Shown: piece after piece, positions 14,435 to 22,945 of the stretch
Layout: the number at the start of each line of letters is the position of its first letter
Position numbering within the stretch: the first letter of the stretch is position 1
Virus record (IMG/VR): IMGVR_UViG_3300049893_000209
Span: 1-37,329 of that record
Length of the DNA: 37,329 nucleotides
Strand: one strand, 5' to 3'
From: a virus
The notes under the pieces: generated by a model
What the model was told of the DNA's origin: nothing
What the model saw: the letters and a program-made list of their open reading frames with translations, nothing else
Databases searched by the model: none
Program-made: the position numbers and the translations under genes

Positions 14435-16027
14435 ATGGCTATAAATCCAGAAGAACTCGACCCTGCTATACGTAATGCTCTTATGGGCGCTGTCTCAAGA
14501 GGAGAGTACAGCACATCTACACCTGCAGTACCATCAGGAGCTTCCTCAAATGAAGCAATGAGAATTGAAAACGCATCTATGGGTGCTGTTTCTAGAGGGG
14601 AATACGCAACCTCTGCACCTCAACAGTCAGCAAGAGATCCTCAACAAGAAGCCTTAGCAATAAAAAATGGAGTTTCTAGAGAATATATTGAATCTCGTGG
14701 TGGTATAAATGCCGCTGGTTATTACAATGATGTTCCATTATACAAGCAATTAACTCTTGATGAATTAGCATCAGTCACATTACCTGGTGGTAATATTGAT
14801 ACACAGGCTCAGGCAAATATACTTCTTAAAAAAGAATATGACTATTTAATATCTACCGGACTTCCAGTAGATATGGTTGTATCAAGACTACAGAGTTCCT
14901 ATGGATACCTTTACAACTCCAGCGTACTACCACAAGAAGCGCAAAGAGTAACTCCAATAACTGGTGGTGGTAGTACTGCTATGGGTGGAACCACAACTGG
15001 CGGGACTACAACTGGTGGCACAACAACCGGTGGTACAACACCTGGTGGAACTACACCTACAACTCCTGGCAAAACTGTTGTCTCTACTTATACAGATCCA
15101 ACAACCGGAGATATAGTAGCAATCTATACCGATGGAACTACTCAGGTTATGAGTAGAGGCGCTGTAGTTGACCAACAAACTCAGGCAAGACAATCAGCCT
15201 ATGATTTGCTATATCAACAATTCTCTAATTATGGCTTAGGTTCTCTTGTTGAACCACTAAAGAATTTAATTTCAGAAGGTATATCGCCATCTGAATTTAC
15301 ACTTCGCTTACGCGAGACTGATGCTTACAAAAAGCGCTTTGCTGCTAATGCCCAGCGCGTAGCACAAGGACTTCGTGCTTTATCCGAAGGTGAATATATT
15401 GCGCTAGAAGACCAGTATCAAAACATTATGCGTAACTATGGACTTCCAGCATCTTATTACTCTCGCGGTGATTTAGGAGTACAGCAAGGATTTGAAAAGT
15501 TTATTGCTAATGACGTCTCTGCAGCAGAACTAGAAGACCGTATTCAAACTGCTCAGAACCGAGTAATAAATGCTGCTCCTGAAATATCAGCAACACTTCG
15601 TAACTTCTATCCAAATATCAGTGACGGAGATATCCTCGCTTATGTGCTAGATCCTAGCCAAGCAATTACTGAAATCAAGCGCAAAGTTCAAGCTGCTGAA
15701 ATAGGTGGCGCTGCTGCTATGTCTGGCCTTGGAACTGGCGTAACAAGAGCAGAAGAACTTGCTCGCTATGGAGTAACCGGAGAGCAAGCACGTCAAGGTT
15801 ATCAAGCGGTTGCAAACATTCTTCCTCGCGGAACGCAACTATCAGAATTTTACAAGCAGACTCCATATACGCAGACAACTGCAGAACAAGAAGTATTTGG
15901 AATCACTGGTGCAACTGAAGCTGAAAAACAGCGTAAGAAGTTAACCCAACTTGAGCAAGCCTCATTCTCCGGCCAAGCCGGAATTGCTGGTAGCGCTCTA
16001 TCCCGCGAACGAGCGGGTTCATTCTAG
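14435..16027 (+). CDS. putative internal virion protein with Thr/Gly linker (530 aa)
   Basis: The N-terminus carries a duplicated motif, MGAVSRGEYSTSTP and about 33 residues later MGAVSRGEYATSAP. A helical segment follows, then a TTGG-type linker at about residues 184-212. The remaining 300 residues are helical and Ala/Glu/Gln-rich, with YGLPASYYSRGDLG near 330 and RYGVTGEQARQGY near 450. The gene sits two bases after the previous stop and just ahead of the scaffold gene. I infer a structural, probably ejected, protein. No enzymatic motif is visible. Confidence 0.7.
   Translation: MAINPEELDPAIRNALMGAVSRGEYSTSTPAVPSGASSNEAMRIENASMGAVSRGEYATSAPQQSARDPQQEALAIKNGVSREYIESRGGINAAGYYNDVPLYKQLTLDELASVTLPGGNIDTQAQANILLKKEYDYLISTGLPVDMVVSRLQSSYGYLYNSSVLPQEAQRVTPITGGGSTAMGGTTTGGTTTGGTTTGGTTPGGTTPTTPGKTVVSTYTDPTTGDIVAIYTDGTTQVMSRGAVVDQQTQARQSAYDLLYQQFSNYGLGSLVEPLKNLISEGISPSEFTLRLRETDAYKKRFAANAQRVAQGLRALSEGEYIALEDQYQNIMRNYGLPASYYSRGDLGVQQGFEKFIANDVSAAELEDRIQTAQNRVINAAPEISATLRNFYPNISDGDILAYVLDPSQAITEIKRKVQAAEIGGAAAMSGLGTGVTRAEELARYGVTGEQARQGYQAVANILPRGTQLSEFYKQTPYTQTTAEQEVFGITGATEAEKQRKKLTQLEQASFSGQAGIAGSALSRERAGSF
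14984..15070 (+). repeat. in-frame 12-15 base repeats coding a Thr/Gly linker
   Basis: About seven degenerate units of the form GGT-GGN-ACN-ACN-ACN encode GGTT(T/P) repeats. Codons vary between units, so protein sequence rather than DNA is conserved. Confidence 0.8.
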
Positions 16028-16085
16028 ACCTGCTAACGGAAAAGCTGGCACCGTTAGAGTGACATTTAAGGCCAGAAGTAGGAGC

Positions 16086-16109
16086 CATATAACCTCCCCA
16101 AGTTATATG
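16086..16109. promoter_or_regulatory. stem-loop in the leader of the scaffold gene
   Basis: CATATAAC (16086-16093) pairs with GTTATATG (16102-16109) over an 8-base loop, in the 119-base gap before the scaffold gene. A second dyad, CTAACGG/CCGTTAG, lies about 40 bases upstream. They may protect or process the abundant scaffold/coat mRNA. Neither has a U-tract. Confidence 0.4.
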
Positions 16110-16146
16110 TGGCCTACGACAACTACTAACAAAGGGAGATGGACCT

Positions 16147-16617
16147 ATGTCCAACTACGACTACGAAGATGACGACTTGGATACACCATCAAATGATGGT
16201 AACGATCTCGTCAAGCAGTTGCGTAAAGCAAACAAACAGAAAGAAAAAGAACTGGCTGAATTAAAGGCTCAGTTTGATGGTCTTTCAAAAGCAAACAGAG
16301 AACGAGCAATCAAAGACGCCCTCGCTAGTCGCGGGGTAAACGGCAAAATTGCTGCATTTATCCCACAGGATATAGACCCAACTGAGGAGTCTGTATCAAA
16401 ATGGCTTGAAGACTATGCCGATGTATTCGGTGTACAAACTCAAGCAAACCAGGCTACGCCTAATGTAGATCCAAAGCAAGCGGCTGCATATCAACGTATG
16501 ACCAATGCTGTAGAACAAGGAGTTACTCCAGAGTTCCAAGCAGAAATTCATAAGAAGTTGCTAAATGCAAATAGTCGTGAAGAGTTGGATGACATTATTA
16601 GGCAGTCTGGACTCTAA
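16147..16617 (+). CDS. capsid scaffolding protein
   Basis: Scaffolding proteins guide coat assembly and then leave the prohead. The 156-residue product has an acidic, disordered start (SNYDYEDDDLDTPSNDG), a charged coiled-coil at about 20-60 (QLRKANKQKEKELAELK), then a helical C-terminus with SREELDDIIRQSGL. AGGGAGA lies 9 bases upstream of the ATG. It precedes the coat gene by 29 bases, the classic scaffold-coat arrangement. The family is called from layout and composition, not a sequence match. Confidence 0.8.
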   Translation: MSNYDYEDDDLDTPSNDGNDLVKQLRKANKQKEKELAELKAQFDGLSKANRERAIKDALASRGVNGKIAAFIPQDIDPTEESVSKWLEDYADVFGVQTQANQATPNVDPKQAAAYQRMTNAVEQGVTPEFQAEIHKKLLNANSREELDDIIRQSGL

Positions 16618-16646
16618 TCCGAACCCTAAAACCGAAAGGCAAGTAA

Positions 16647-17582
16647 ATGGCAATTCCTACGGGAACGCTTACCTCGTCTTCGACAATCAGCAATCTAGTC
16701 CAAACAGCGTATGACCAATACGTTCGTATGGCTCTTCGCTCCATCCCAGTGATGAGAGCGTTGGCTGATGTCAAGCCAGTACAGCAAGCAATGCCAGGTT
16801 CGTCAGTTGTATTCTCCATCTACTCAGACCTAAGCACCGCAACCGGTACTTTAACTGAGACATCTGACGTTTCCTCCGTTGCTCTTGGTAACCCATCACA
16901 GGTTACAGTTACACTCAATGAGTACGGCAATGCCGTAACAACAACCAAGAAGTTAAACCTAACTTCTTTCAACGACGTAGACGCTGCTCTTGCAGATGTC
17001 ATCGCTTACAACGCTGCCGATTCTATCGACGTAGTTGTAGCAAACGTCTTGACTTCAGGTACCAACGTAATCTACGGTGGCACCGCAACTGGTACCTCAG
17101 GTATCACAGCATCTGGCACAATGTCCGTTGCTGATATCCGCGAAGCTGTTGTACAGCTCCGTACAAATAAGGCTGTACCTCGCATTGGCGAGCTATATGC
17201 TGCTTATCTACACCCACGTCAATCCGCAGATCTCCGTGCAGAAGCCGGAACCGGCGGATTCCAGGAACTAACCAAGTACGTTGAGCGTACACCGTTCGTT
17301 GCTGGTGCTGTTGGTGTTATCGAAGGTGCATTCGTTGTCGAAACACCTCGTGTTCTTTCAGGCTCCAACGGTGCATCACCTGCAGTTACTGTCTACAAGG
17401 CAGTTGTTGCTGGTCGTGAAGCACTTGCTGAAGCACAAGCACAAGACATCTCAACCGTTATCGGTCCAGAAATCGACGCACTCCGTCGTTTCCGTACCAT
17501 CGGTTGGTACTACTTCGGTGGCTTCAACCGCCTCCGTGAAGCAGCCCTCTATCGTATTGAGACTGCTGCATCAATCGTATAA
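16647..17582 (+). CDS. major capsid protein (N4-gp56-like)
   Basis: This 311-residue protein is the shell subunit. It has the features of the N4 gp56-type coat family: an N-terminal helix with aromatic YDQYVRMALRSIPVMRALADV, then VTLNEYGNAVTTTKKLN at about 90-106 and a long Ala/Val-rich spine helix (DVDAALADVIAYNAADSIDVVV, approximately 112-133), an E-loop-like Thr/Gly region, and a C-terminal FRTIGWYYFGGFNRLREAALYRIET segment. Codon use is more C-rich than its neighbours (e.g. ATC, TAC, CGT), as expected for high expression. AAGG lies upstream of the ATG. Confidence 0.88.
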   Translation: MAIPTGTLTSSSTISNLVQTAYDQYVRMALRSIPVMRALADVKPVQQAMPGSSVVFSIYSDLSTATGTLTETSDVSSVALGNPSQVTVTLNEYGNAVTTTKKLNLTSFNDVDAALADVIAYNAADSIDVVVANVLTSGTNVIYGGTATGTSGITASGTMSVADIREAVVQLRTNKAVPRIGELYAAYLHPRQSADLRAEAGTGGFQELTKYVERTPFVAGAVGVIEGAFVVETPRVLSGSNGASPAVTVYKAVVAGREALAEAQAQDISTVIGPEIDALRRFRTIGWYYFGGFNRLREAALYRIETAASIV

Positions 17583-17596
17583 GTTGATTGATTCTG

Positions 17597-17627
17597 AGGG
17601 ACAGGCATATTAGAAAAGTCTGTCCCT
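17597..17627 (+). terminator. stem-loop after the coat gene
   Basis: AGGGACAG (17597-17604) pairs with CTGTCCCT (17620-17627) over a 15-base loop, 15 bases after the coat stop. A U-tract is lacking, so it may only reduce read-through or stabilise the coat mRNA's 3' end. Confidence 0.5.
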
Positions 17628-17655
17628 TGGGATGAGTCAATTCTGAAAGGAAGAT

Positions 17656-17982
17656 ATGGCTTATAGACTGAATACGCCTTGGCGCTGGGAGACTTGGGGT
17701 ATTACCGAGAATCGTTTTTCTCCGTATGCTCGTCTTGCTGCTAGACCAATTACAGGTGGAACTCAAAGCGGAACCATCAATCCTTTTCTAACTGACATTC
17801 CCCGTGGTTATTCATTGTTGGTCAACGGGACCACAGTAACCGAAGTCCAAACTCCATATCAGGATGACATAGAGAATGCTGATGCAGCCTATCTAGGCGG
17901 TCACGAATATATACTGACCGATGCAGAAGCACAGATTCTAATTGATGCTGGTTATGGCGACTACCTAACACCAATCGTATGA
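17656..17982 (+). CDS. hypothetical virion protein (108 aa)
   Basis: ATG 17656 has GAAAGGAAG upstream. The protein begins MAYRLNTPWRWETWG and ends in a short acidic helix followed by YGDYLTPIV. The middle (NGTTVTEVQTPYQDDIENADAAYLGGHEYILTDAEAQILIDAG) reads like a small domain of mixed strand and helix. Position directly after the coat gene fits a head-decoration or completion role, but no family is recognised. Confidence 0.75.
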   Translation: MAYRLNTPWRWETWGITENRFSPYARLAARPITGGTQSGTINPFLTDIPRGYSLLVNGTTVTEVQTPYQDDIENADAAYLGGHEYILTDAEAQILIDAGYGDYLTPIV

Positions 17983-18266
17983 CAAATAAAAACTGTAGAA
18001 GTGGTTGCAAGACACAAGACCACGAGTCTTATTCAGATTGTTTGCAAGCAGCAAACTTCGGATTTGCAGGGTGCTTCCCTACTCGGCAAGGCTGGGATAA
18101 AGACAAAGAAAATAGGGACAATAAAGAATTGGATTCCTACTACTCGGCAGTTCGCCAAGGTATGGAACCCATCTCAACGAAGCAGAAAGATATTGACGCT
18201 GCGGTGAGGCTAAGTAACGAATCGGGTAAAGCCTTTGATGGCAATACCCTCACTTTCAAGGAGTAA
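17979..18266 (+). CDS. Cys-containing actinophage-type hypothetical protein (95 aa)
   Basis: The ATG overlaps the preceding TGA. The N-terminus NCRSGCKTQDHESYSDCLQ has three Cys and one His, so it may bind a metal or form disulfides. The rest is a charged helical region (TKQKDIDAAVRLSNESGKAFDGN). Proteins opening with this CRSGC...DH...C pattern are familiar to me from actinobacteriophage structural regions, but their role is not known to me. Confidence 0.75.
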   Translation: MTNKNCRSGCKTQDHESYSDCLQAANFGFAGCFPTRQGWDKDKENRDNKELDSYYSAVRQGMEPISTKQKDIDAAVRLSNESGKAFDGNTLTFKE

Positions 18267-18268
18267 AT

Positions 18269-18433
18269 ATGCCAAAAGATAAAGACCCGAATTTGCAGGA
18301 CAATTCGTACAAGCCATCAAGCCGTCCTGAGTTCTACCTTCCATATCCTCCAGGTTCAAATGACAAACCATTTATGACCTATGAATCCCTTACAAAGGGC
18401 GCTAATGGTGCTTACCCAAAGGGTAAGAAGTAA
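18269..18433 (+). CDS. small Pro/Lys-rich protein (54 aa)
   Basis: AAGGAG lies 6 bases before ATG 18269. The protein contains SSRPEFYLPYPPGSNDKPF and ends AYPKGKK. It is probably unstructured. Its stop overlaps the next start (TAATG), in a chain of five basic miniproteins. Confidence 0.7.
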   Translation: MPKDKDPNLQDNSYKPSSRPEFYLPYPPGSNDKPFMTYESLTKGANGAYPKGKK

Positions 18434-18606
18434 TGAAGAAAAAAGCCGCTGCTAAGAAGGTTGCCAAAGTAATGCGTGAGTTCAAGGGTGGAAAGTTACA
18501 CTCTGGCTCAAAGAAGGGACCAGTAGTTAAGTCCCGCAAGCAGGCAGTTGCTATCGCTATGTCCGAAGCGAAGATGTCCAAAAAGAAAATGGGCAAAAAG
18601 AAATAA
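18433..18606 (+). CDS. DUF6496-like basic protein (57 aa)
   Basis: A strongly basic 57-residue product containing VMREFKGGKLHSGSKKG and RKQAVAIAMSEA. This pattern (E-F-x-G-x-L-H-S-G-S, then R-K-Q-A-x-A-I-A) corresponds to a small family I know as DUF6496, common in phages and bacteria with no assigned function. Lys-rich termini suggest contact with packaged DNA. Coupled by TAATG on both sides. Confidence 0.75.
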   Translation: MKKKAAAKKVAKVMREFKGGKLHSGSKKGPVVKSRKQAVAIAMSEAKMSKKKMGKKK

Positions 18607-18758
18607 TGTCATCTGGCAAATACAGACGCCACGATGGATTTAATTCAATCATTATTAGAGATGGCCTGGTGGTACGTCTAAACAAGAACGGAACCATCAG
18701 AGCCATCCTCGGAAAGTATGGCGAATATGGCAAGCAAGAAAGATCCAAGGCTCGCTAG
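18606..18758 (+). CDS. small basic hypothetical protein (50 aa)
   Basis: Starts at ATG 18606 in a TAATG overlap and ends at TAG 18756-18758, overlapping the next gene by about 40 bases. The product (MSSGKYRRHDGFNSIIIRDG...) looks like a small beta-sheet with a basic Lys/Arg tail. No family is recognised. Confidence 0.6.
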   Translation: MSSGKYRRHDGFNSIIIRDGLVVRLNKNGTIRAILGKYGEYGKQERSKAR

Positions 18759-18993
18759 AGCTGGAGTATCAGGTTTCAATAAACCCAAAAGAACACCGAG
18801 CCATCCGAAGAAGTCTCACGTAGTAGTTGCCAAAGAAGGTAACCAAGTGAAGACAATTAGATTTGGACAACAGGGTGTGAGTGGCGATAGAAAACCAACA
18901 GCAAGACAAAAGAGTTTTAAGGCTCGTCACGCAAAGAACATTGCCAAAGGCAAGATGTCTGCAGCGTACTGGGCAGATAGGGTGAAGTGGTGA
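18718..18993 (+). CDS. basic phage protein, DUF5872-like (91 aa)
   Basis: The product contains KKDPRLARAGVSGFNKPKRT, VKTIRFGQQGVSG and a C-terminal GKMSAAYWADRVKW. This set of blocks is one I recall from a small widespread phage family (DUF5872). The start may be ATG 18718 or, three codons later, 18727; the second gives MASKKDP, typical of the family. It is basic and may bind DNA inside the head. It overlaps the preceding gene and shares GTGA with the next. Confidence 0.75.
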   Translation: MANMASKKDPRLARAGVSGFNKPKRTPSHPKKSHVVVAKEGNQVKTIRFGQQGVSGDRKPTARQKSFKARHAKNIAKGKMSAAYWADRVKW

Positions 18994-19148
18994 AGAAGAA
19001 AGCATTTTGGGATACAAAGAATCCAAAGAAGCGCAGTAAAAAATTAACATCAGCACAAAAAAGCGCCGCTAAGAAGCGAGCTAAAGCAGCAGGTAGACCT
19101 TATCCGAATCTTATAGATAACGCCGCTGTTTCAAGAAAAAAGAAGTAA
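18990..19148 (+). CDS. small very basic protein (52 aa, GTG start)
   Basis: GTG 18990 overlaps the previous TGA. The product (MKKKAFWDTKNPKKRSKKL..., ending SRKKK) is about one third Lys/Arg and contains AGRPYPNLIDNAAV, a motif shared by small phage proteins of this region type. It is the last of the basic miniprotein chain following the coat gene. Confidence 0.7.
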   Translation: MKKKAFWDTKNPKKRSKKLTSAQKSAAKKRAKAAGRPYPNLIDNAAVSRKKK

Positions 19149-19158
19149 GGAGATATAG

Positions 19159-19449
19159 GTGGCCATCAATCCAAATTCAACACTCAATCAAGAATTGAAT
19201 CGCCTTGCCAATGGTGGCACCGATTATCGCTCACCATCACAGATGGTAGATATGGCTCTTGCTGCTAGGCAATGGGCTGCTGCTAGGGCTGTAACCACAA
19301 AACACACAGATACTGTAGGAGTTCTAAATGATATCGCGGGTCTTACGGGTTCTGCGAATACCCACCTTGATTTTAGCGGTGTATGTAATAAGCTCGCTGG
19401 CACTTCTGGCTTGGCTGCAGCGGCAGCTCTCAGAGAGGTCACATCCTGA
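19159..19449 (+). CDS. Ala-rich hypothetical protein (96 aa, GTG start)
   Basis: GTG 19159 has AAGGAGA upstream. The product has a long Ala-rich helix (about residues 30-45) and a Gly/Ala C-terminus with VCNKLAGTSGLAAAAALREV. It lies between the basic protein chain and the tail protein genes. No family is recognised. Confidence 0.7.
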   Translation: MAINPNSTLNQELNRLANGGTDYRSPSQMVDMALAARQWAAARAVTTKHTDTVGVLNDIAGLTGSANTHLDFSGVCNKLAGTSGLAAAAALREVTS

Positions 19450-19790
19450 TGAGTGCGAGATTTAATCTGACCTGCGACCAGGCCACTACATTTAATTTTC
19501 AGTTCCAGATAAAGAATGATTCAACTCCCTGGAACTTGAATAACTATACGGTTACTATGACCGTTAGACCTTTTGTTGGTGCATCTACAACCACATTAGT
19601 TGCATCTACTACAAATGGATACATCACTCTTGATGGTCCAAATGGACGGGTGACTGTGACAGTTCCAGCATCCGTAACTGCCGATATCCCATCAGGCAGA
19701 TATTCATATGATTTAGTTTTAGATTCTGGAAGCGTTGTTACCAGAGCGCTTGAGGGCAAGTTCGTCGTGACAGGAGCAGTGACTACGTGA
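19449..19790 (+). CDS. Ig-like tail/baseplate-type protein (113 aa)
   Basis: The product is almost all beta-strand: [30 protein letters not shown] then alternating Thr/Val strands, a [26 protein letters not shown] stretch and a final KFVVTG strand. This matches the N-terminal fold of phage baseplate/receptor-binding assembly proteins of the BppU type. It ends in a GTGA overlap with the collagen-like fibre gene, so it may serve as that fibre's adaptor. Confidence 0.75.
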   Translation: MSARFNLTCDQATTFNFQFQIKNDSTPWNLNNYTVTMTVRPFVGASTTTLVASTTNGYITLDGPNGRVTVTVPASVTADIPSGRYSYDLVLDSGSVVTRALEGKFVVTGAVTT

Positions 19791-22141
19791 CAACAATTAT
19801 TGTAATTGAATCCATCACACCTCAAATAGGTATAGAGTTTTCTAATGATCAAGGACCGCAGGGCGCTCCAGGAACTGCTGGTGCTACAGGGCCTACAGGT
19901 CCTACCGGTGCCACAGGACCAACTGGTGTTGGTACTACAGGAGCAACTGGCCCTACCGGTGCAACGGGAGTAACAGGAGCGACAGGTGTTCAGGGCAGTA
20001 TTGGCCCAGAAGGTGCGACAGGCTCGACTGGCCCAACAGGCCCTATAGGACCAACAGGACCCGCAGGTGCCACAGGCCCGACGGGTGCAACTGGAGCAAC
20101 AGGACCGCAGGGAGCCACTGGCCCACAAGGAGTTACTGGAGCAACTGGGCCACAGGGAGATATAGGCGTTACGGGCGCTACAGGCCCTGCAGGAGGCCCT
20201 ACGGGAGCAACCGGCCCCGTAGGAGCAACAGGACCAGTAGGTGCTACCGGTCCAACTGGCGCTACTGGACCGCAAGGAATTGAAGGACCCACAGGCGCAA
20301 CAGGCCCCGTAGGGGCAACTGGAGCAACTGGTCCTATAGGTGCTACAGGTGTAACAGGACCTGTCGGAGCAACTGGTGCTACTGGCCCAGTTGGTTCATC
20401 ATTTACAGTTACAGGATTAGGAAGCATTCTTGTTTCCGACGAAACTGCGGCTTCTGCTACCGCTTCATCTACTGCAGAAACTGCCGCACTTAAAACTTAT
20501 ACAGTATCGTCTGCAGATGCTGCTGCATATACAAGTTACAAAATTGAAGCATTAGTTTTATCTCAAAATAACGTTACAACAAGCACTACTGCAACTGTAA
20601 CTTGGCGTTTTAAGACAAGTGGTACAACCGCTAGAACAGTTGTTCATCAAATGACAGCCATATCTGCGGCCAACGCTGGACAACAATACGTTGGAGTTAT
20701 TTCACATACTGTTAGTGGTGCGCAAACTAGCGGAACTACATTTACTATCACATCTCAAAATTCTGTAAGTAACGCAAATATTTCAGCGCAAGTACTGGCT
20801 TGGCGCGTTATGGGTATTGCAGATACCACATTTGGTGCTGGTCCAGCAGGCGCTACTGGTCCAACTGGTTCGGTTGGAGCCACCGGCGCTACTGGTCCTA
20901 CCGGAGCTACAGGACCTGCTGGTCCTACAGGGGTTACCGGTCCTACTGGCGTAACAGGTGCAACTGGTGTATCTGGTAATACAGTTCTTAATGGAACCGT
21001 AGATCCAACAACCCAAGGTGTATCTGGCGATTTCTTTATCAATACATCAAGCAGTGTAATCTTTGGACCTAAAACAACTGTTTGGCCTTCTGGTGTAAAT
21101 CTTATTGGACCTACTGGAGCTACCGGTCCTACCGGTGCGACAGGGCCACAAGGTACAGCAGGTGCAGTTGGAGCAACCGGTGCTACCGGACCGGCTGGTG
21201 CTACAGGTCCTACAGGACCGGCTGGCGCTACAGGCGCCACAGGATCAGTAGGTGCTACTGGTACTACTGGTGCCACCGGTGTTACTGGAGCAACTGGTCC
21301 GACAGGTCCTACGGGAACTAGCGGTCAATTAAAAGAAACTACATTTACTTCATCAAATGCTACTTGGACAATTCCAACTGGCGTTACTGGAATTTGGGCG
21401 CTTGTTGTTGGTTCAGGCGGTGGTGGTGGTGCTTCATCAACCGCAACTGCAACTAACTCAGCAGGTGGTGGCGGTGCAGGACAGATCGTAGAAACATTCT
21501 TTACAGTTTCTGGCGATACCACATTAAACATTACTGTTGCTGCTGGTGGCGCTGGTGCAACCACACAAGGCGCTAAAGGTTCAAGCGGTGGAGCATCTTC
21601 GATTGTTGGTAATACATCAACAACTACCTACGCAACCGCTGCCGGTGGTGGCGGTGGTGGAGGTGGAGCAGCCGCAAACGTTTCTGGTATATCTGGCGCA
21701 TCCGGTGGCGGTAATGGTTCTTCATCAAGCGCTACTGCTGGTGGAGGCGGTGGGTTTTTTGATTCAGCACTTGAAACATTACTTGGTAGATATAGTGCCT
21801 CAACTGGTGGATTTGGTCGTGGTCAAGGAGCAGCGCCAACAACACTAAAAGTCACTGGAACTTATGGCGGCAGCGCAGGAAGTGGTGGCTGTATATATGG
21901 CGGAGAAGGTATAAATATTTGGGGTCGTTCACTCGCTGGTGGCGGAAACGCTGCTGGAGGTAGCGCAAACACTATCGCAGCGAACTTTGGCGCAGCAGCA
22001 TCAGTTGCTACTGGTAACGCTGGTGGAAACGGAACAGCAAATACCGGAGCAGGTGGTGGTGGTGCAAGAACAAGCACAACCGCACAGAACAACGGCGGTA
22101 ATGGCGGTTCAGGTTTAGTAGTTCTTAGATATGTAGGATAG
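19787..22141 (+). CDS. collagen-like tail fibre with glycine-rich receptor-binding tip
   Basis: GTG 19787 starts a 784-residue protein. A short N-terminal anchor (1-22) is followed by collagen-like G-x-y triplets at about 23-203, a beta-sandwich domain at about 204-350, a second collagen block to about 393, a short linker with the familiar 'DPT..G..GDFFINT' form, a third collagen block at about 440-512, and a glycine-rich tip (513-784) with several GGGGG runs. Thr dominates the third triplet position (GATGPTG). Collagen stalks trimerise and extend fibres. Gly-rich tips are known in phage adhesins, where they form packed polyglycine helices that bind receptors. The tip is closely related to that of the fibre at 24964-26478. 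Confidence 0.88.
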   Translation: MTTIIVIESITPQIGIEFSNDQGPQGAPGTAGATGPTGPTGATGPTGVGTTGATGPTGATGVTGATGVQGSIGPEGATGSTGPTGPIGPTGPAGATGPTGATGATGPQGATGPQGVTGATGPQGDIGVTGATGPAGGPTGATGPVGATGPVGATGPTGATGPQGIEGPTGATGPVGATGATGPIGATGVTGPVGATGATGPVGSSFTVTGLGSILVSDETAASATASSTAETAALKTYTVSSADAAAYTSYKIEALVLSQNNVTTSTTATVTWRFKTSGTTARTVVHQMTAISAANAGQQYVGVISHTVSGAQTSGTTFTITSQNSVSNANISAQVLAWRVMGIADTTFGAGPAGATGPTGSVGATGATGPTGATGPAGPTGVTGPTGVTGATGVSGNTVLNGTVDPTTQGVSGDFFINTSSSVIFGPKTTVWPSGVNLIGPTGATGPTGATGPQGTAGAVGATGATGPAGATGPTGPAGATGATGSVGATGTTGATGVTGATGPTGPTGTSGQLKETTFTSSNATWTIPTGVTGIWALVVGSGGGGGASSTATATNSAGGGGAGQIVETFFTVSGDTTLNITVAAGGAGATTQGAKGSSGGASSIVGNTSTTTYATAAGGGGGGGGAAANVSGISGASGGGNGSSSSATAGGGGGFFDSALETLLGRYSASTGGFGRGQGAAPTTLKVTGTYGGSAGSGGCIYGGEGINIWGRSLAGGGNAAGGSANTIAANFGAAASVATGNAGGNGTANTGAGGGGARTSTTAQNNGGNGGSGLVVLRYVG

Positions 22142-22149
22142 GAGTGATA

Positions 22150-22377
22150 ATGGAAAATAGAGTAGCACTTGTTAATAAAGAAACTAAACGAGTAGAAAAT
22201 ATAATCCTTGTTGCATCTTTTGATGATGCTCCTAATTGGGCTACCGATAAGGTAGATGCAGTACCAGTCCAAGATGGTCAGGTTGTATATATCTACGGAG
22301 TCTACGATGGCGAGAAGTTTGAAGAGCCAACAAATGAATACCTAATATCAATAGGGGTTGTAGCTGAAGTTCAATGA
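22150..22377 (+). CDS. small hypothetical tail-region protein (75 aa)
   Basis: I prefer ATG 22150 (MENRVALVNKETKRVENIIL...) over GTG 22144, because the ribosome site TAGGAG would be too close to the latter. The product is beta-rich, with an 'x-ENIIxV...DDAPNW' opening that recalls small proteins encoded next to phage tail fibres. A fibre chaperone or tail-cap role is a guess from position. The following GT25-like gene overlaps its 3' end in another frame. Confidence 0.7.
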   Translation: MENRVALVNKETKRVENIILVASFDDAPNWATDKVDAVPVQDGQVVYIYGVYDGEKFEEPTNEYLISIGVVAEVQ

Positions 22378-22933
22378 TTACTTTTCTAATCCAATCCTGA
22401 TAAACCTAGATAAACGTAAGGATAGATTAGAACAATTTAATAAACAGGCTAAGACTCTTGGTATTAACTATGAGAGATTACAGGCCATAGAAGCAGTAGA
22501 TGGCAAGTTTGGCTGTAAGTTAAGCCATCTGGCAGCCTTATCAAAATATGACTCCGAGGTCATATTTATCTTTGAAGATGATGCAGTCTTTGTAGATGAC
22601 TTTGAGGTTAAGTTCCAACAGGCTATGCAGCAAGTCCCCCACGACTGGCATATGCTCTATTTTGGGGCGCATCTGCTGCAGAAGCAACCAGTCAATGAGT
22701 ACTGGGTTAGAAGCCTAGAATGCTCATCTACCCACGCCTATGCGGTCAAAAGGCAGTTTGTAGATAGGCTAATCAAGGTGGCTATGAATGCCACAAGTCA
22801 TATAGATGTGGACTATGCCAGCCTACATAAGGATCTTATAGCTTATGCGGCAAGACCTACCCTGATATACCAAGGTCCAGGATATAGCGACATACTGGGT
22901 GATAAAGTTGACTATAAGGACTTGTATTTCTGA
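22364..22933 (+). CDS. GT25-like glycosyltransferase, apparent CTG start
   Basis: Family 25 glycosyltransferases transfer galactose or similar sugars to LPS or, in animals, to collagen. The product shows the N-terminal INLDKRKDRLEQF signature, a LQAIEAVDGKFGCKLSHLAAL core, the metal/sugar-nucleotide FEDDAVF motif and a C-terminal WVRSLECSSTHAYAV region, 189 residues in all. The frame is open from an in-frame TAG at 22361, yet no ATG, GTG or TTG occurs before Met at 22625, which is past the conserved core. CTG 22364, 6 bases after GGGG, gives MKFNDYFSNPILINLDKR, a natural-looking start. Starting at 22625 would lose the N-terminal signature and the FEDDAVF motif. It lies between the collagen fibre and a GT4-like gene. 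Confidence 0.75.
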   Translation: MKFNDYFSNPILINLDKRKDRLEQFNKQAKTLGINYERLQAIEAVDGKFGCKLSHLAALSKYDSEVIFIFEDDAVFVDDFEVKFQQAMQQVPHDWHMLYFGAHLLQKQPVNEYWVRSLECSSTHAYAVKRQFVDRLIKVAMNATSHIDVDYASLHKDLIAYAARPTLIYQGPGYSDILGDKVDYKDLYF

Positions 22934-22945
22934 TAGGATTATGGT

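Noticed and set aside
19990-21564. Long Pro-rich minus-strand frames opposite the collagen fibre (for example 19990-20427 and 20755-21276)
   Set aside because: They are the antisense reading of Gly-Ala-Thr-Gly-Pro-Thr repeats, which has no stops by codon bias. No ribosome sites and no natural composition.
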